NCBI RefSeq assembly: GCF_900128475.1
Contig: NZ_LT635839.1
Span: 786,807 to 850,806 of the forward strand
Length of the DNA stretch: 64,000 nucleotides
DNA from: Mediterranea massiliensis
Lineage (GTDB): Bacteria > Bacteroidota > Bacteroidia > Bacteroidales > Bacteroidaceae
Reading direction: 5' to 3'
The notes beneath the pieces were generated by a model that saw only the letters and a program-made list of their open reading frames with translations, made no database searches and had not been told where the DNA came from. Made by a program: the position numbers and the translations under genes. Below, piece by piece: positions 1-8,871 of the stretch (the stretch's first letter is position 1; each line of letters starts with the position of its first letter).

Positions 1-360
1 TTCCCAACCGCGGTGGATGTCGTCTTCAGCGTTCTCCACGGGGTTGCGCAGGGCGGTGTCGCCTCCGGCAATGAGTCCGATGACCAGCGTGTTGGGCATG
101 CCGAAGGTGGGCGGAATCTCCGAAGCGTCGAGTACGCCCAGTCGGCCGCTGGTGCCGGCTCCCATGTAGAAGATGCGGCCTCCCTGCTTCATGCGGGGCA
201 CTATCAGGTTGACCAGTTTCTCTATCTGGGGAATCGCTTTCTGTACGGCCAGGGCTACTTTCTGGTCTTCGGTGTTGATGTCTTCCAATATTTCGCGGAC
301 CGACTTCTTTTCCAAGTCGTTGTAGAGCGAAGGTTGCTCTGAAATCTTGATGAATGCCAT
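1..360 (-). CDS. murQ: N-acetylmuramic acid 6-phosphate etherase, N-terminal part
   Basis: MurQ cleaves the D-lactyl ether of MurNAc-6-phosphate in the cytoplasm, giving GlcNAc-6-phosphate and D-lactate. The ATG is at 358-360 on the minus strand and the frame stays open to base 1, so only about 120 residues are present. They begin MAFIKISEQPSLYNDLEKKS and include GAGTSGRLGVLDASE, the sugar-isomerase (SIS) phosphate-binding loop typical of MurQ. The gene starts 36 bp after the BadF kinase stop and is the last visible gene of the salvage operon. Truncation is due to the window edge, not mutation. Confidence 0.95.
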   Translation of the reverse strand, partial: MAFIKISEQPSLYNDLEKKSVREILEDINTEDQKVALAVQKAIPQIEKLVNLIVPRMKQGGRIFYMGAGTSGRLGVLDASEIPPTFGMPNTLVIGLIAGGDTALRNPVENAEDDIHRGWE

Positions 361-396
361 ATTCTTTTAATTGGTTAGTGGTTAGCGGTGAAGTGA

Positions 397-1233
397 TTAG
401 CTGTGGTAGGCGATGAGGCCTTCCATGGGGCTTTTGAGGATGGTGCCCAGCTGGATGCCCGTCGCTTCGGCGGCCTGTGCCAGCACGTCCTTGTAGTAGT
501 AGGCTACGGAACCGATGAAGTGGACTTCGTGGTTCTGATAGTCGTACTGCATGACGTTCCGTCTGAGGAACGACTCGAAGCTGTCCAGCACCAGGCGGTG
601 CAGGCAAGGTTCGTTCAGGTTCTGTGCCAGGAACGGAGAGAGGCTGGCCAGGAAACGGTTGGGGAACGGCTTGCGGTAGACGCGGTCGATGATGTCGGCC
701 GGCGTCAGGCTGAACTGCCGGAGGAATTTTTCCTTCAGTTCGGGTGTTGTCTGGTTCTTCAGGATGTCGCCCACCAGCAGCTTGCCCAGACAGGCACCGC
801 TACCTTCGTCGCCCAGGATGAATCCCAGGGGCGATACGTTCTGTACGATCTTCTCCCCGTCGTAGTAGCACGAGTTGGAGCCGGTGCCCATGATGCAGGC
901 GATGCCCGGACGGTGTCCGCACAGGCTGCGGGCGGCGGCCAGCATGTCGGTGCTTACTTCCACTTCGCCTTTCACCTTCAGGTGGCGCAGGAGGACACGG
1001 CGTACGGTGGCTATCTTGTCGGGAAAGGCACAACCGGCACCGTAGAAGTAGACGGCATCCACTTCCTGGCTCTTCAGTTGGGGCAGAAGGTTGGTGACTA
1101 TCTCGTTGCCGATCTCTTCCTCACTTTGGAAGAAGGGATTGGTACCTTTGGTAAAAATCTGCTGGAGTACTTCTCCATGCTCCACCAAACACCAGTCGGT
1201 TTTGGTAGAGCCGCTGTCTGCTATCAGTATCAT
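397..1233 (-). CDS. murK: BadF/BadG-type amino-sugar kinase, probable MurNAc kinase
   Basis: This is a 278-residue ASKHA-fold kinase of the BadF/BadG/N-acetylglucosamine kinase family. The N-terminal phosphate loop is ADSGSTKTDW, followed by the adenosine-side motifs GTGSNSCYYDG and GDEGSGACLGK. It lies directly between the DUF5009 gene (12 bp upstream) and murQ. In Tannerella forsythia a three-gene cluster of MurNAc transporter, sugar kinase and MurQ supports MurNAc uptake and use, so a MurNAc 6-kinase role is the best inference. A GlcNAc kinase activity cannot be excluded from sequence alone. A paralogue lies at 31762-32616. Confidence 0.85.
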   Translation of the reverse strand: MILIADSGSTKTDWCLVEHGEVLQQIFTKGTNPFFQSEEEIGNEIVTNLLPQLKSQEVDAVYFYGAGCAFPDKIATVRRVLLRHLKVKGEVEVSTDMLAAARSLCGHRPGIACIMGTGSNSCYYDGEKIVQNVSPLGFILGDEGSGACLGKLLVGDILKNQTTPELKEKFLRQFSLTPADIIDRVYRKPFPNRFLASLSPFLAQNLNEPCLHRLVLDSFESFLRRNVMQYDYQNHEVHFIGSVAYYYKDVLAQAAEATGIQLGTILKSPMEGLIAYHS

Positions 1234-1244
1234 AGTTCTTAAAT

Positions 1245-2438
1245 TTATATCTTGATGTATATTTTCCGTTTATATAATTGGTATCCGATGCACCAGTTGA
1301 TGGCTACAAATATCAGGGCATAGGCCAGGGAGCCGCCTGTGTCGCCGAACAGCGGTTTCAGCATCTGGTCATAGAGCAGTCCGTGGATAGAGATGCTGCC
1401 GTCGCCCCACGGCAGGCGGATGCTGCCGAACAGGATGCCCAGCACACCACCCAGCACGTACATGAACAGCGGATTGACGCCGAACGACTCGAAGAACAGG
1501 CTCCAGCGTTTGTATCCCTTCACATCGATTATCCAGATGAGCAGGGCCAGCAGGCTGGAGGCCAGTCCGCAGGTGGTAAGCACGTAGGTGGGCGACCATA
1601 TCTTCTTGTTGATGGGGCATCCGTAGCTCAGCAGCAGGCCGCTGAAAGTAAGGATGGTGCCTACCAGAAACAGCAGGATGAGGTGCGAGCGGAGTGTCTC
1701 TTCGCGGCTTTGCCCGGCACGGCTCTTGTCGCCCAGCATCATGCGGCCCACACAGAATCCCAGCAGTACGTGAGCAATGGAGGGAATGGTGCTCAGCAGC
1801 CCTTCGGGATCGATGCCGTTGTCCTTGTACATGTGGGCGGGGGTGAGGATGGCGCGGTCTACTACAGACAGGATGTTTGTCTCGTTGTAGGCAAATCCGT
1901 TGCCGCCCATCAGCAGGGCGAAGTATCCCACAAGCAGGGTGACGATGATCCAGGGAATGTAGCGGTGCTTCACGGTGAGGGCAACGATGGACGCGGCGCA
2001 ATAGCACAGGGCCAGACGCTGCATCACGCCCAGAATGCGCATGCGGTCGAAGGTCCATACCGCGTTCCACAAGTTCTGGCCGAAGCTCAAATCATCGGGA
2101 GCTGAGGCCCAGTAGTAACAGAAGCGTGAGAACCATCCGATGGCCATGCCGATGACAAAGATGACGACGGTACGCCGCAGAATCTTCCGCAGGGCGGCAT
2201 GGCTGTAGGCGAAGTCGTACTTCTTCAGTGAGATATAGGTCGATATGCCCATGATGAACATGAAGAAGGGAAATACCAGGTCGGTGGGCGTGAAACCGTT
2301 CCACTCGGCATGGCGCAGGGGGGCATAGATGTGTCCCCATGACCCTGGATTGTTCACCAGTATCATGCCGGCAATGGTGATGCCTCGCAGGATGTCGAGG
2401 GCCAGGATGCGTTTGCTGTGGTTTACTTGTTTTTCCAT
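1245..2438 (-). CDS. DUF5009 / HGSNAT-like membrane protein, MurT-type MurNAc transporter candidate
   Basis: This is a 397-residue polytopic membrane protein. Its start carries the family signature LDILRGITIAGMILVNNPGS and then DLVFPFFMFIMGIS, followed by about nine to ten further hydrophobic segments. The family is related to eukaryotic heparan-alpha-glucosaminide N-acetyltransferase and is annotated DUF5009. A gene in this position relative to kinase and murQ was shown in Tannerella forsythia to be needed for MurNAc import, so this is probably the inner-membrane MurNAc transporter. Acetyl transfer to an amino sugar remains an alternative. It sits 13 bp downstream of the oxidoreductase gene and 11 bp before the kinase. 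Confidence 0.75.
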   Translation of the reverse strand: MEKQVNHSKRILALDILRGITIAGMILVNNPGSWGHIYAPLRHAEWNGFTPTDLVFPFFMFIMGISTYISLKKYDFAYSHAALRKILRRTVVIFVIGMAIGWFSRFCYYWASAPDDLSFGQNLWNAVWTFDRMRILGVMQRLALCYCAASIVALTVKHRYIPWIIVTLLVGYFALLMGGNGFAYNETNILSVVDRAILTPAHMYKDNGIDPEGLLSTIPSIAHVLLGFCVGRMMLGDKSRAGQSREETLRSHLILLFLVGTILTFSGLLLSYGCPINKKIWSPTYVLTTCGLASSLLALLIWIIDVKGYKRWSLFFESFGVNPLFMYVLGGVLGILFGSIRLPWGDGSISIHGLLYDQMLKPLFGDTGGSLAYALIFVAINWCIGYQLYKRKIYIKI

Positions 2439-2451
2439 GACGTTTTTTCCT

Positions 2452-5412
2452 TTAGCTTTGGGTTGGAGGAACCGTACATTCGTCCACCAGGTAGGCTATC
2501 GACACATACGGAATGCCTGAGTTTGTCGTCAGGCCGATTTCGCAGGTGCGGCTGTTGCTGTAGCCGATCTGGATGTTCCGTTCTTCTATCTGAGGGCGGA
2601 GTTTGCGCAGGGCGTATGCGTTCAGTTCGGGATGTGTGAATCCGCGGTCGCCTGCAAAGCCGCAGCAGCCTACTTCTTCGGGTACAAAGACCTGTGTAGA
2701 GCAGAGGCGTGCCAGGGCGACAAGCGTGTCGGCCAGTCCCATCTTTCGCATGGAGCACGTGATGTGCAGGGCTACGGGGCGGTCTATGGGCTTGAACACC
2801 AGGCGAGGGCGCAGGAAGGTATAGATGAACTCGGCCGGTTCGTAGAGCTTCATGCGGTGGATGGTTTCCCGCATGCGGTGCAGGCAGGGACTTTGGTCGC
2901 ACAGCACGGGGTAGCGTCCTTGCCGGCTGGCCTCCCACAGGGCTTCTTCGAGTTCGCGTGTCTTGCGGTCGGCGATATCCATCATGCCTTTGCTTTCCCA
3001 GATGGTGCCGCAGCAGAGCTTTTCCATGTTCTGGGGGAAGATGACTTCGTAACCGGCTTTGTGGAGCAGGGCCACCATCTTGTTTACCAAAGCCTGTTCG
3101 ACGGGCGACTTGCGGGCCAGGCCCATGGTCTGGTTGATGCAGCTGGGGAAATAGACCACTTTGAGCGAAGCTTTGTTTTCTTCCGCTTTCTGGCTATTCT
3201 CCATTTTCCGCTCTTCGTGCTTCATCTTATAGGCTTTGGGCATGGCCGGAGTCCACTGGGGGATGCCCAGCAGGTTGTGCATGCCGCGGGTAAGCTTGCT
3301 CATGGCGGCAGTTCCCAGTACGGCATGAGCCGTGTCGGCCAGCGTCAGTACGGGACGGAGTGTGTTCTTGATGCCTGCAAAGTGACGGGCGGCATAGTTG
3401 CCCAGTTTATATCCCTGGCTGTCGGGCGGCAGCAGGTGTTGGCGGACCAGATGAGTCAGGTCGCCTGTATTGATTCCCATCGGGCACGACATGGAACAGA
3501 GTCCGTCGCCCGCACAGGTTTGGTTGCCTAAGTAGCGGTATTGTTTCTCGAGCAAGGCCAGTCGTTCGGGGTTGTCGCCTTCCTGACGCAGGCGGGCCAG
3601 TTCGCGCTGAATGACGATGCGTTGGCGTGACGACAGCGTGAAGCCGCACGACAGGCAGTTCACTTCGCAGAAGCCGCACTCGATGCAACGGTCTACTTTG
3701 GAAATGAGAGACAAGCTACGGGCCGCCTGTTCATCACTTGCAGCTTGCTGACTGTAGTTTGTAGCCATCATGGGCAGCGGTTTGAAGTGCTTCAGGTGGC
3801 ACTTGGGGTCGTCGTTGAAGATGACGCCGGGGTTGAGCAGCCCTTTGGGATCGAAGAGGTGTTTTACAGCCTTCATCACTTCAAAGGCTTCGTCACCCCA
3901 TTCGTAGCGTACGTAGGGGGCCATGTTGCGGCCCGTACCGTGTTCGGCCTTCAGAGAACCGTCGTATTTGTCAACGACTAGGGTCTTGACGTCTTCCATC
4001 AGCGCGGCATAGCGGTCCACTTCGGCCTGGGTGGCAAAACTCTGGTTGACAATAAAGTGGTAGTTGCCTTCCAGGGCATGGCCATAGATGCAGGCATCGT
4101 CGTAGCCGTGGCGGGCAATGAGTTGCTGGAGGTCGGCCGTGGCTTCGGGCAGGTCTTCGATGTGGAAGGCCACGTCTTCGATGAGGCAGGTCGTGCCAGG
4201 TTGGCGTGTTCCGCCTACGCTGGGGAAGATGCCCGACCGGATGGCCCAGAACTGGCCGTACTCTGCCGGATTGTCGGTGAAGTGTATGGGTATGTAGGTA
4301 CGGAAGGCCGAGAGCGTCTGTTCGATGGTGGCGATGTTGGCCTTCAATTCTTCAGGCGTGCGGGCCTTGGTTTCCGTCAATACGGCGGTGAGACCCGAGG
4401 GATCGGCTGCTTCTCCTTTATATTTGAGATAGACAGGGTCGTTGACAGACGACAGACTCTTGTAATCCAGCAGTTCGGCTCCCTTGACAATCCATTCGTC
4501 TTCTGTCCCTTTCAGCTTCTTCATGGCCACTACGGCCCGGCAGGCTTCGCGGATGTCTGTGAAGTAGACCATGGCGCTGGCCTTGCAGGGATAGTCGTAT
4601 TCGGTGCGCATGGTTACCTGCGAGAGGAAGGCCAGGGTACCTTCGCTGCCCACCATCAGATGGGCGATGATGTCGAACGGGTCGTCGAAGGTAATCAGGG
4701 GAAGCAGGTTGAGGCCTGTGACGTTCTTGATGGCGTATTTGTATCGGATGCGTTCACGCAGATGTTCATTGGCATGGATGCTGTCGCGCAGGTGGCAGAT
4801 GGTGCGGATGAAGTCGCGATGAGTTACCTCAAAGGATGCACGGCTGACGGGGTCGCCCGTATCAAGCACGGTACCGTCGGCCAGGACGATGCGCGCCGAG
4901 AGCATTACCCGGTCGCTGTTGGCGTGCGTGCCACAGTTCATGCCCGAGGCATTGTTCATCACGATGCCGCCTACCATGGCACTTTTTACCGAGGCGGGGT
5001 CAGGAGCGAACTTTCGTCCGTAGGGAGCCAGCAGTTGGTTGACACGTTGTCCCACGATACCCGGTTGTAGGGTGATCTGGCTGCCGTCGGAGCTGATGGA
5101 GTATTGCTCCCAATGCTTGCCGGCCACGATGAGGATGGAGTCGCTGATGGCTTGTCCGGACAAACTGGTACCTGCGGCACGGAATGTAACTGGTAAATTG
5201 AGCTTGTCGGCCAGGCGGAGCAGTTCGGCCACCTCGTTCTCGTTTTCCGAGCGGATGATGATTTGGGGTATCAGTCGGTAAAAGCCCGCGTCTGTTCCCC
5301 AGGCCAGGCGTCGGAGCTCGTCAGTATAAATCCTGTCCTGTGGAATGAAGCGTGAGGCTTCGTGCAGGAAGGATAAGTAAGGTTCTTTCATATCTCTTGT
5401 TTCAAGTTTCAT
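2452..5412 (-). CDS. FAD-binding and 4Fe-4S oxidoreductase, D-lactate dehydrogenase type
   Basis: This is a roughly 986-residue fusion enzyme. An N-terminal PCMH-type FAD domain (about 40-270, with VTFRAAGTSLSGQ and MVGSEGTLAFLS) is followed by an FAD-oxidase C domain ending AEHGTGRNMAPYVRYEWG. Two ferredoxin-like Cys clusters come next (CIECGFCEVNC near 605 and CAGDGLCSMSCP near 655), then two CCG domains (EKLCCGTIWE and EVGCCGFAGD). This layout matches respiratory D-lactate or D-2-hydroxyacid dehydrogenases. MurQ releases D-lactate, so its place in the MurNAc operon suggests D-lactate oxidation. Start chosen at 5412 (MKLETRDMKEPY); 5391 is an alternative. The longer open frame to 5553 lacks family similarity. 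Confidence 0.85.
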   Translation of the reverse strand: MKLETRDMKEPYLSFLHEASRFIPQDRIYTDELRRLAWGTDAGFYRLIPQIIIRSENENEVAELLRLADKLNLPVTFRAAGTSLSGQAISDSILIVAGKHWEQYSISSDGSQITLQPGIVGQRVNQLLAPYGRKFAPDPASVKSAMVGGIVMNNASGMNCGTHANSDRVMLSARIVLADGTVLDTGDPVSRASFEVTHRDFIRTICHLRDSIHANEHLRERIRYKYAIKNVTGLNLLPLITFDDPFDIIAHLMVGSEGTLAFLSQVTMRTEYDYPCKASAMVYFTDIREACRAVVAMKKLKGTEDEWIVKGAELLDYKSLSSVNDPVYLKYKGEAADPSGLTAVLTETKARTPEELKANIATIEQTLSAFRTYIPIHFTDNPAEYGQFWAIRSGIFPSVGGTRQPGTTCLIEDVAFHIEDLPEATADLQQLIARHGYDDACIYGHALEGNYHFIVNQSFATQAEVDRYAALMEDVKTLVVDKYDGSLKAEHGTGRNMAPYVRYEWGDEAFEVMKAVKHLFDPKGLLNPGVIFNDDPKCHLKHFKPLPMMATNYSQQAASDEQAARSLSLISKVDRCIECGFCEVNCLSCGFTLSSRQRIVIQRELARLRQEGDNPERLALLEKQYRYLGNQTCAGDGLCSMSCPMGINTGDLTHLVRQHLLPPDSQGYKLGNYAARHFAGIKNTLRPVLTLADTAHAVLGTAAMSKLTRGMHNLLGIPQWTPAMPKAYKMKHEERKMENSQKAEENKASLKVVYFPSCINQTMGLARKSPVEQALVNKMVALLHKAGYEVIFPQNMEKLCCGTIWESKGMMDIADRKTRELEEALWEASRQGRYPVLCDQSPCLHRMRETIHRMKLYEPAEFIYTFLRPRLVFKPIDRPVALHITCSMRKMGLADTLVALARLCSTQVFVPEEVGCCGFAGDRGFTHPELNAYALRKLRPQIEERNIQIGYSNSRTCEIGLTTNSGIPYVSIAYLVDECTVPPTQS

Positions 5413-5513
5413 ATCATTTTGTTTCTTTAATGCCTTTGTGTGTTGCCCTGTTGGGAAAGTCGTGGAGGAAAATATGGACTCCTCGTACAACTGCCAACAT
5501 TTGCCAAGCCCGT

Positions 5514-5597
5514 GGCAGTGGTCGTGACGTCGTGGTGGCAGCGCTTGTGACACAAGCTTGTCACAACTATTGCCATAGGCTTGTCACACTCACTGCC
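5514..5597. repeat. 23-bp-phased inverted repeat array between namZ-like and oxidoreductase genes
   Basis: The 234-bp gap 5413-5646 holds a composite inverted repeat. Left arm 5514-5552 and right arm 5559-5597 match at 25 of 39 positions with a 6-base loop. Each arm contains two blocks of the form GGCAN(7-8)TGAC spaced exactly 23 bp apart (5514 and 5537 on the plus strand; reverse-complement blocks at 5561 and 5584). The centre includes the perfect odd palindrome CTTGTGACACAAG at 5544-5556. It could fold as RNA inside the operon transcript or act as a protein-binding array. No U-tract follows, so a simple intrinsic terminator is unlikely. Confidence 0.7.
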
Positions 5598-5646
5598 ATA
5601 CTTGTGTCAAGAAGGCTATCCCCCGGTGAAGGCAACCGAACACTGT

Positions 5647-6921
5647 CTATCGGTACAGGTAGTACTTCTTGGACAGTTGGCGGAAACTCTCCACGTCCTT
5701 TTCCCAGTAGGGGCGTATGTCTTCCCAGCGGTTGTTCTGGCTGAAGCGTTCGCGTATCTGGCGGGAGCCGCACACCTTGTCGAACATGTTGAAGCGTCCT
5801 TTGTCAGCATGGTCGAAGACGGCGCGGTCGGGCCACAGACGTGCTACTTCCTGCATCACGAGGAACTGGATGGGACTGAGCGGTGCTTTGGCATAGTCGG
5901 TGATGTGCACCTGTACGCCTTGCAGCTGTTCGCCCTTGCCTACACTGTAGAACGGTTGCAGGTAGATGGGACGGAAGATGACGCCGGGTACGTGGAGCTC
6001 GTTCAGGGCATCGGCCAGCTTGTCGGCCTCGGCCCACGAAGCTGCAAACATCTGGAAGGGAATGGTATAGCCCACACCGATGGACATGTAGCCCAGTTCG
6101 CCCAGGATACCGCTCACGGGGTAGAAGAATGCCGAGTGTGGGTGGGGTATGTGGGGCGATGAGGGTATCCATTGCAGGCCTGTGGCTGTGTAGTCCATTT
6201 TCCGTTTCCAGCCTTTCATCTTGATGACCGTCAGTTTGCACTGTACGCCGCCTGCCAACATGCGTTCGCCGTTGAGCATCAGTGCCAGTTCGCCGCAAGT
6301 GAGGCCGTAAAGGTACGGAATTTTAAATTGACTGACAAAAGAAATGCAATCGTCTTCAACCAAATTGCCTTCTACCTTGAGTCCGCCCAGCGGATTGGGG
6401 CGGTCCAGCACGATGAGTTCCTTGCCGTTTTCGGCAGCTGCCTCCATGGCCAGTCCCAGGGTACTGATGTAGGTGAACGAACGGCAACCGATATCCTGAA
6501 TGTCGTATACCAGTACGTCGACGTCCTTCAGCATTTCTGGTGTGGCCTTGCGAGTCTTGCCATAGAGTGAGTAGACGGGCAGGCCGGTGGCGGGGTCGCG
6601 CTGGTCGGACACGTGGTCACCGGCATGGACATCACCCCGTACACCGTGTTCGGGACCATAGAGAGCCACGAGGTTCACGTTGGGCGCCTCGTGCAGGATG
6701 TCGATGGTGGAGCGCAGCTCGTTGTCCACACCCGTTGGGTTGGTGATGAGGCCCACGCGTTTTCCCTCCAGGCAGCGGAAGTTCTGTGACTTGAGCACTT
6801 CGATGCCTGTCTTGATACGTATTTTCTGTGCCTGGGCGCCTATGGCGAAGCACAACAGAAGCAGAAATCCTAGCAGCTTTTGTCTGGTTGCCGTATGTCT
6901 GTGACAGATGAATTTTTTCAT
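5647..6921 (-). CDS. namZ: DUF1343 / NamZ-type exo-beta-N-acetylmuramidase 1
   Basis: This 424-residue protein has an N-terminal signal sequence (hydrophobic LLGFLLLLCFAIGAQA, cleavage near AQAQ). The DUF1343 family was assigned to GH171 after the Bacillus subtilis member NamZ was shown to release MurNAc from the non-reducing ends of peptidoglycan chains. Family motifs here are GLITNPTGV, LYGPEHGVRGDVHAGD (Glu91-His92), DVLVYDIQDIGCRSFTY and LDRPNPLGG. The product should act in the periplasm or at the surface and feed MurNAc to the transporter and kinase downstream. A second copy at 19224-20396 is shorter and divergent. Downstream lies the inverted array at 5514-5597. Confidence 0.88.
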   Translation of the reverse strand: MKKFICHRHTATRQKLLGFLLLLCFAIGAQAQKIRIKTGIEVLKSQNFRCLEGKRVGLITNPTGVDNELRSTIDILHEAPNVNLVALYGPEHGVRGDVHAGDHVSDQRDPATGLPVYSLYGKTRKATPEMLKDVDVLVYDIQDIGCRSFTYISTLGLAMEAAAENGKELIVLDRPNPLGGLKVEGNLVEDDCISFVSQFKIPYLYGLTCGELALMLNGERMLAGGVQCKLTVIKMKGWKRKMDYTATGLQWIPSSPHIPHPHSAFFYPVSGILGELGYMSIGVGYTIPFQMFAASWAEADKLADALNELHVPGVIFRPIYLQPFYSVGKGEQLQGVQVHITDYAKAPLSPIQFLVMQEVARLWPDRAVFDHADKGRFNMFDKVCGSRQIRERFSQNNRWEDIRPYWEKDVESFRQLSKKYYLYR

Positions 6922-6951
6922 ATTCTTATTATTTGATAGATAATCTGTAGG

Positions 6952-8856
6952 TTATTCTTCTTTCTTTCCGAACTTGGGGTCAACTTTTACCAGTGCCGCC
7001 ATGCCGATGGTGGTGATGCAGCAGATCATGGTCCATACGAAGAAGTGACGGTAGCCGATGGTTTCCTGCAGCCAGCCTGCTATCATGCCCAGCATCATGC
7101 TCAGGGCCATGAAGCCGGTACAGATGGCATAGTGCGAGGTCTTGAACTCGCCTTCGGAGTAGTAGATGAGGTAAAGCATATAGGCCGTAAAACCAAAGCC
7201 GTAACCGAACTGCTCGATGAAGACGCAGATGTTGACCGTAATCAGAGAATGGTCCTGGAAGTAACTCAGGTAGACAAACGTCAGGCAGGTGAGCGACATG
7301 CTCCAGGCCATGGGCTGTAACCATTTCTTCAGTCCTCCCTTGGCTGCGGCCACACCGCCGATGATGCCGCCCAGTGTCAGGCCGATGATGCCTACGGTAC
7401 CATATACCAGTCCCACTTCGCCGGTCGTCAACCCCAGACCACCTTTGTCGATGGGGTCGAGCAGGAAGGGTTGTATAATCTTGGTGAGCTGCGCTTCGGG
7501 GAAGCGATAAAGCAGCATGAAACCGATGGCGGCTACCGTCTGCCAGAAAGGCATCTTGGTGAAGAAGGTGCGGAAGGCGTCGATGAAGCCTCTGACGATG
7601 CTGCCGGCGTCGGTACTCTTGTGAGTAGTGTCACTGGCCGGACGTGGTAATATCCAACTGTGATAGATGGCTACCAGGAAGAAGAACACCGAAAGTACGA
7701 TGAATACCACCAGCCATGCCAGCGGTATGTTGCCCGATGTGCCCACGAAGTTGGCTTCCGTACGTTCGGTCAGTTTGTGGTCTATTTCGAAATAGAGGTA
7801 GGCCGGCTTGTTCCAGTTGCTTTCGTTGAATTCGAAGCGGGTGGACAGTTTGCTTTGCTCCAACTTGATACTTTGGTCGCCATCCTTGTATTCTACGTTA
7901 AGCACAATACTCTCGCCGGGGGCCGGCTGGTGGTTGAGCCTTACGGCAGCCAGTGCGATGTTGTTGGCGGTTTCACCTGTATTGGTAGCATGCTTCTCGC
8001 CGAACGTGTTGCGCAGCCAGGTGCGGAAGGCGCTTTCCTGGGTAGCTGTTGCAGTAACGGCCGGTGCTCCTTTCGTGATGAGGCTGCCTTTGACGAAACC
8101 GTTGCGTACGTTCATGTTGTTTACCGAATCGCGCATCAAGGCCGCATATTCAGCGAAGGGAATGGTTTGTCCCTGTTCGTCGGTAGCGCTTGTCGGTGCC
8201 TGTATGGAGGCCTGTACCGTTGCATCGGAAGTGAGGAAGCTGAGCGTTTGTCCGTCGTCGGTCGGGGTGATGAACAACGGCAGGCCGGCAGCCGCTACCG
8301 GTTTCGACGGGTCGGCCACCACCTGGATTTTGACGGGTTCCAAGCCGGAGTTCATTTCAATGACGCCGGCCAGTATCACCAGAATGCCTTGTCCCATGAC
8401 GGTGGCAATGCGATAGAAGGTGCTTCGTATACCCACATACAGCGACTGTTCGTGTTCGCTTAGGGCCAGCATGTAGAAGCCGTCGGCTGCTATGTCGTGT
8501 GTGGCCGAGGCAAAGCCCATCAGCATGAAGATGGCGAAGGTGAACTGGACATAGAACTCTGTAGGAATGGTGAAGGCAATGCCTGCCAAGGCTACAGCTA
8601 CAATCCATTGCATGGCCAGCGTCCACCAGCGCTTGGTCTTGATGATGTCGACAAACGGGCTCCAGAAGGGCTTGATGACCCACGGAAGTCCCAGCCAGCC
8701 GGTATAGAGGGCGATATCGGTGTTCGACATGCCCAGTCGTTTGTACATGATGACGGAAATGGTCATCACCGCCACATAGGGCAGCCCTTGGGCAAAGTAT
8801 AAGGTAGGTATCCATGCCCAGGGATTGGTTTTCTTAGTCAGTTTATTCATGGTCAT
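6952..8856 (-). CDS. ampG: AmpG-like MFS muropeptide permease with large extracytoplasmic insertion
   Basis: This is a 634-residue major facilitator protein. Its N-terminal half (PTLYFAQGLPYVAVMTISV, LPWVIKPFWSPFVD, SATHDIAADGFY) matches AmpG, the inner-membrane importer of GlcNAc-anhydroMurNAc peptides. Residues about 168-376 form a soluble, Thr/Asn-rich insertion that ordinary AmpG proteins of about 490 residues lack; the membrane half resumes at IPLAWLVVFIVLSVFFF. Start 8856 (MTMNKL) is used; the ATG at 8850 is equally possible. The gene is 15 bp after the SpoIID-like gene and 30 bp before namZ 1, consistent with one operon. Uptake of muropeptides or disaccharides is inferred from family and neighbours. 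Confidence 0.85.
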   Translation of the reverse strand: MTMNKLTKKTNPWAWIPTLYFAQGLPYVAVMTISVIMYKRLGMSNTDIALYTGWLGLPWVIKPFWSPFVDIIKTKRWWTLAMQWIVAVALAGIAFTIPTEFYVQFTFAIFMLMGFASATHDIAADGFYMLALSEHEQSLYVGIRSTFYRIATVMGQGILVILAGVIEMNSGLEPVKIQVVADPSKPVAAAGLPLFITPTDDGQTLSFLTSDATVQASIQAPTSATDEQGQTIPFAEYAALMRDSVNNMNVRNGFVKGSLITKGAPAVTATATQESAFRTWLRNTFGEKHATNTGETANNIALAAVRLNHQPAPGESIVLNVEYKDGDQSIKLEQSKLSTRFEFNESNWNKPAYLYFEIDHKLTERTEANFVGTSGNIPLAWLVVFIVLSVFFFLVAIYHSWILPRPASDTTHKSTDAGSIVRGFIDAFRTFFTKMPFWQTVAAIGFMLLYRFPEAQLTKIIQPFLLDPIDKGGLGLTTGEVGLVYGTVGIIGLTLGGIIGGVAAAKGGLKKWLQPMAWSMSLTCLTFVYLSYFQDHSLITVNICVFIEQFGYGFGFTAYMLYLIYYSEGEFKTSHYAICTGFMALSMMLGMIAGWLQETIGYRHFFVWTMICCITTIGMAALVKVDPKFGKKEE

Positions 8857-8871
8857 TTCTATGTTTGTCCT

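Noticed and set aside
4057..5070. 337-residue plus-strand open frame opposite the FAD/Fe-S oxidoreductase
   Set aside because: It lies wholly within a conserved minus-strand gene and lacks motifs, promoter or a protein-like hydrophobic pattern.
2452..5553. Longer start of the FAD/Fe-S oxidoreductase at 5553
   Set aside because: The extension crosses the inverted array at 5514-5597 and has no family similarity; 5412 or 5391 fits the domain start.
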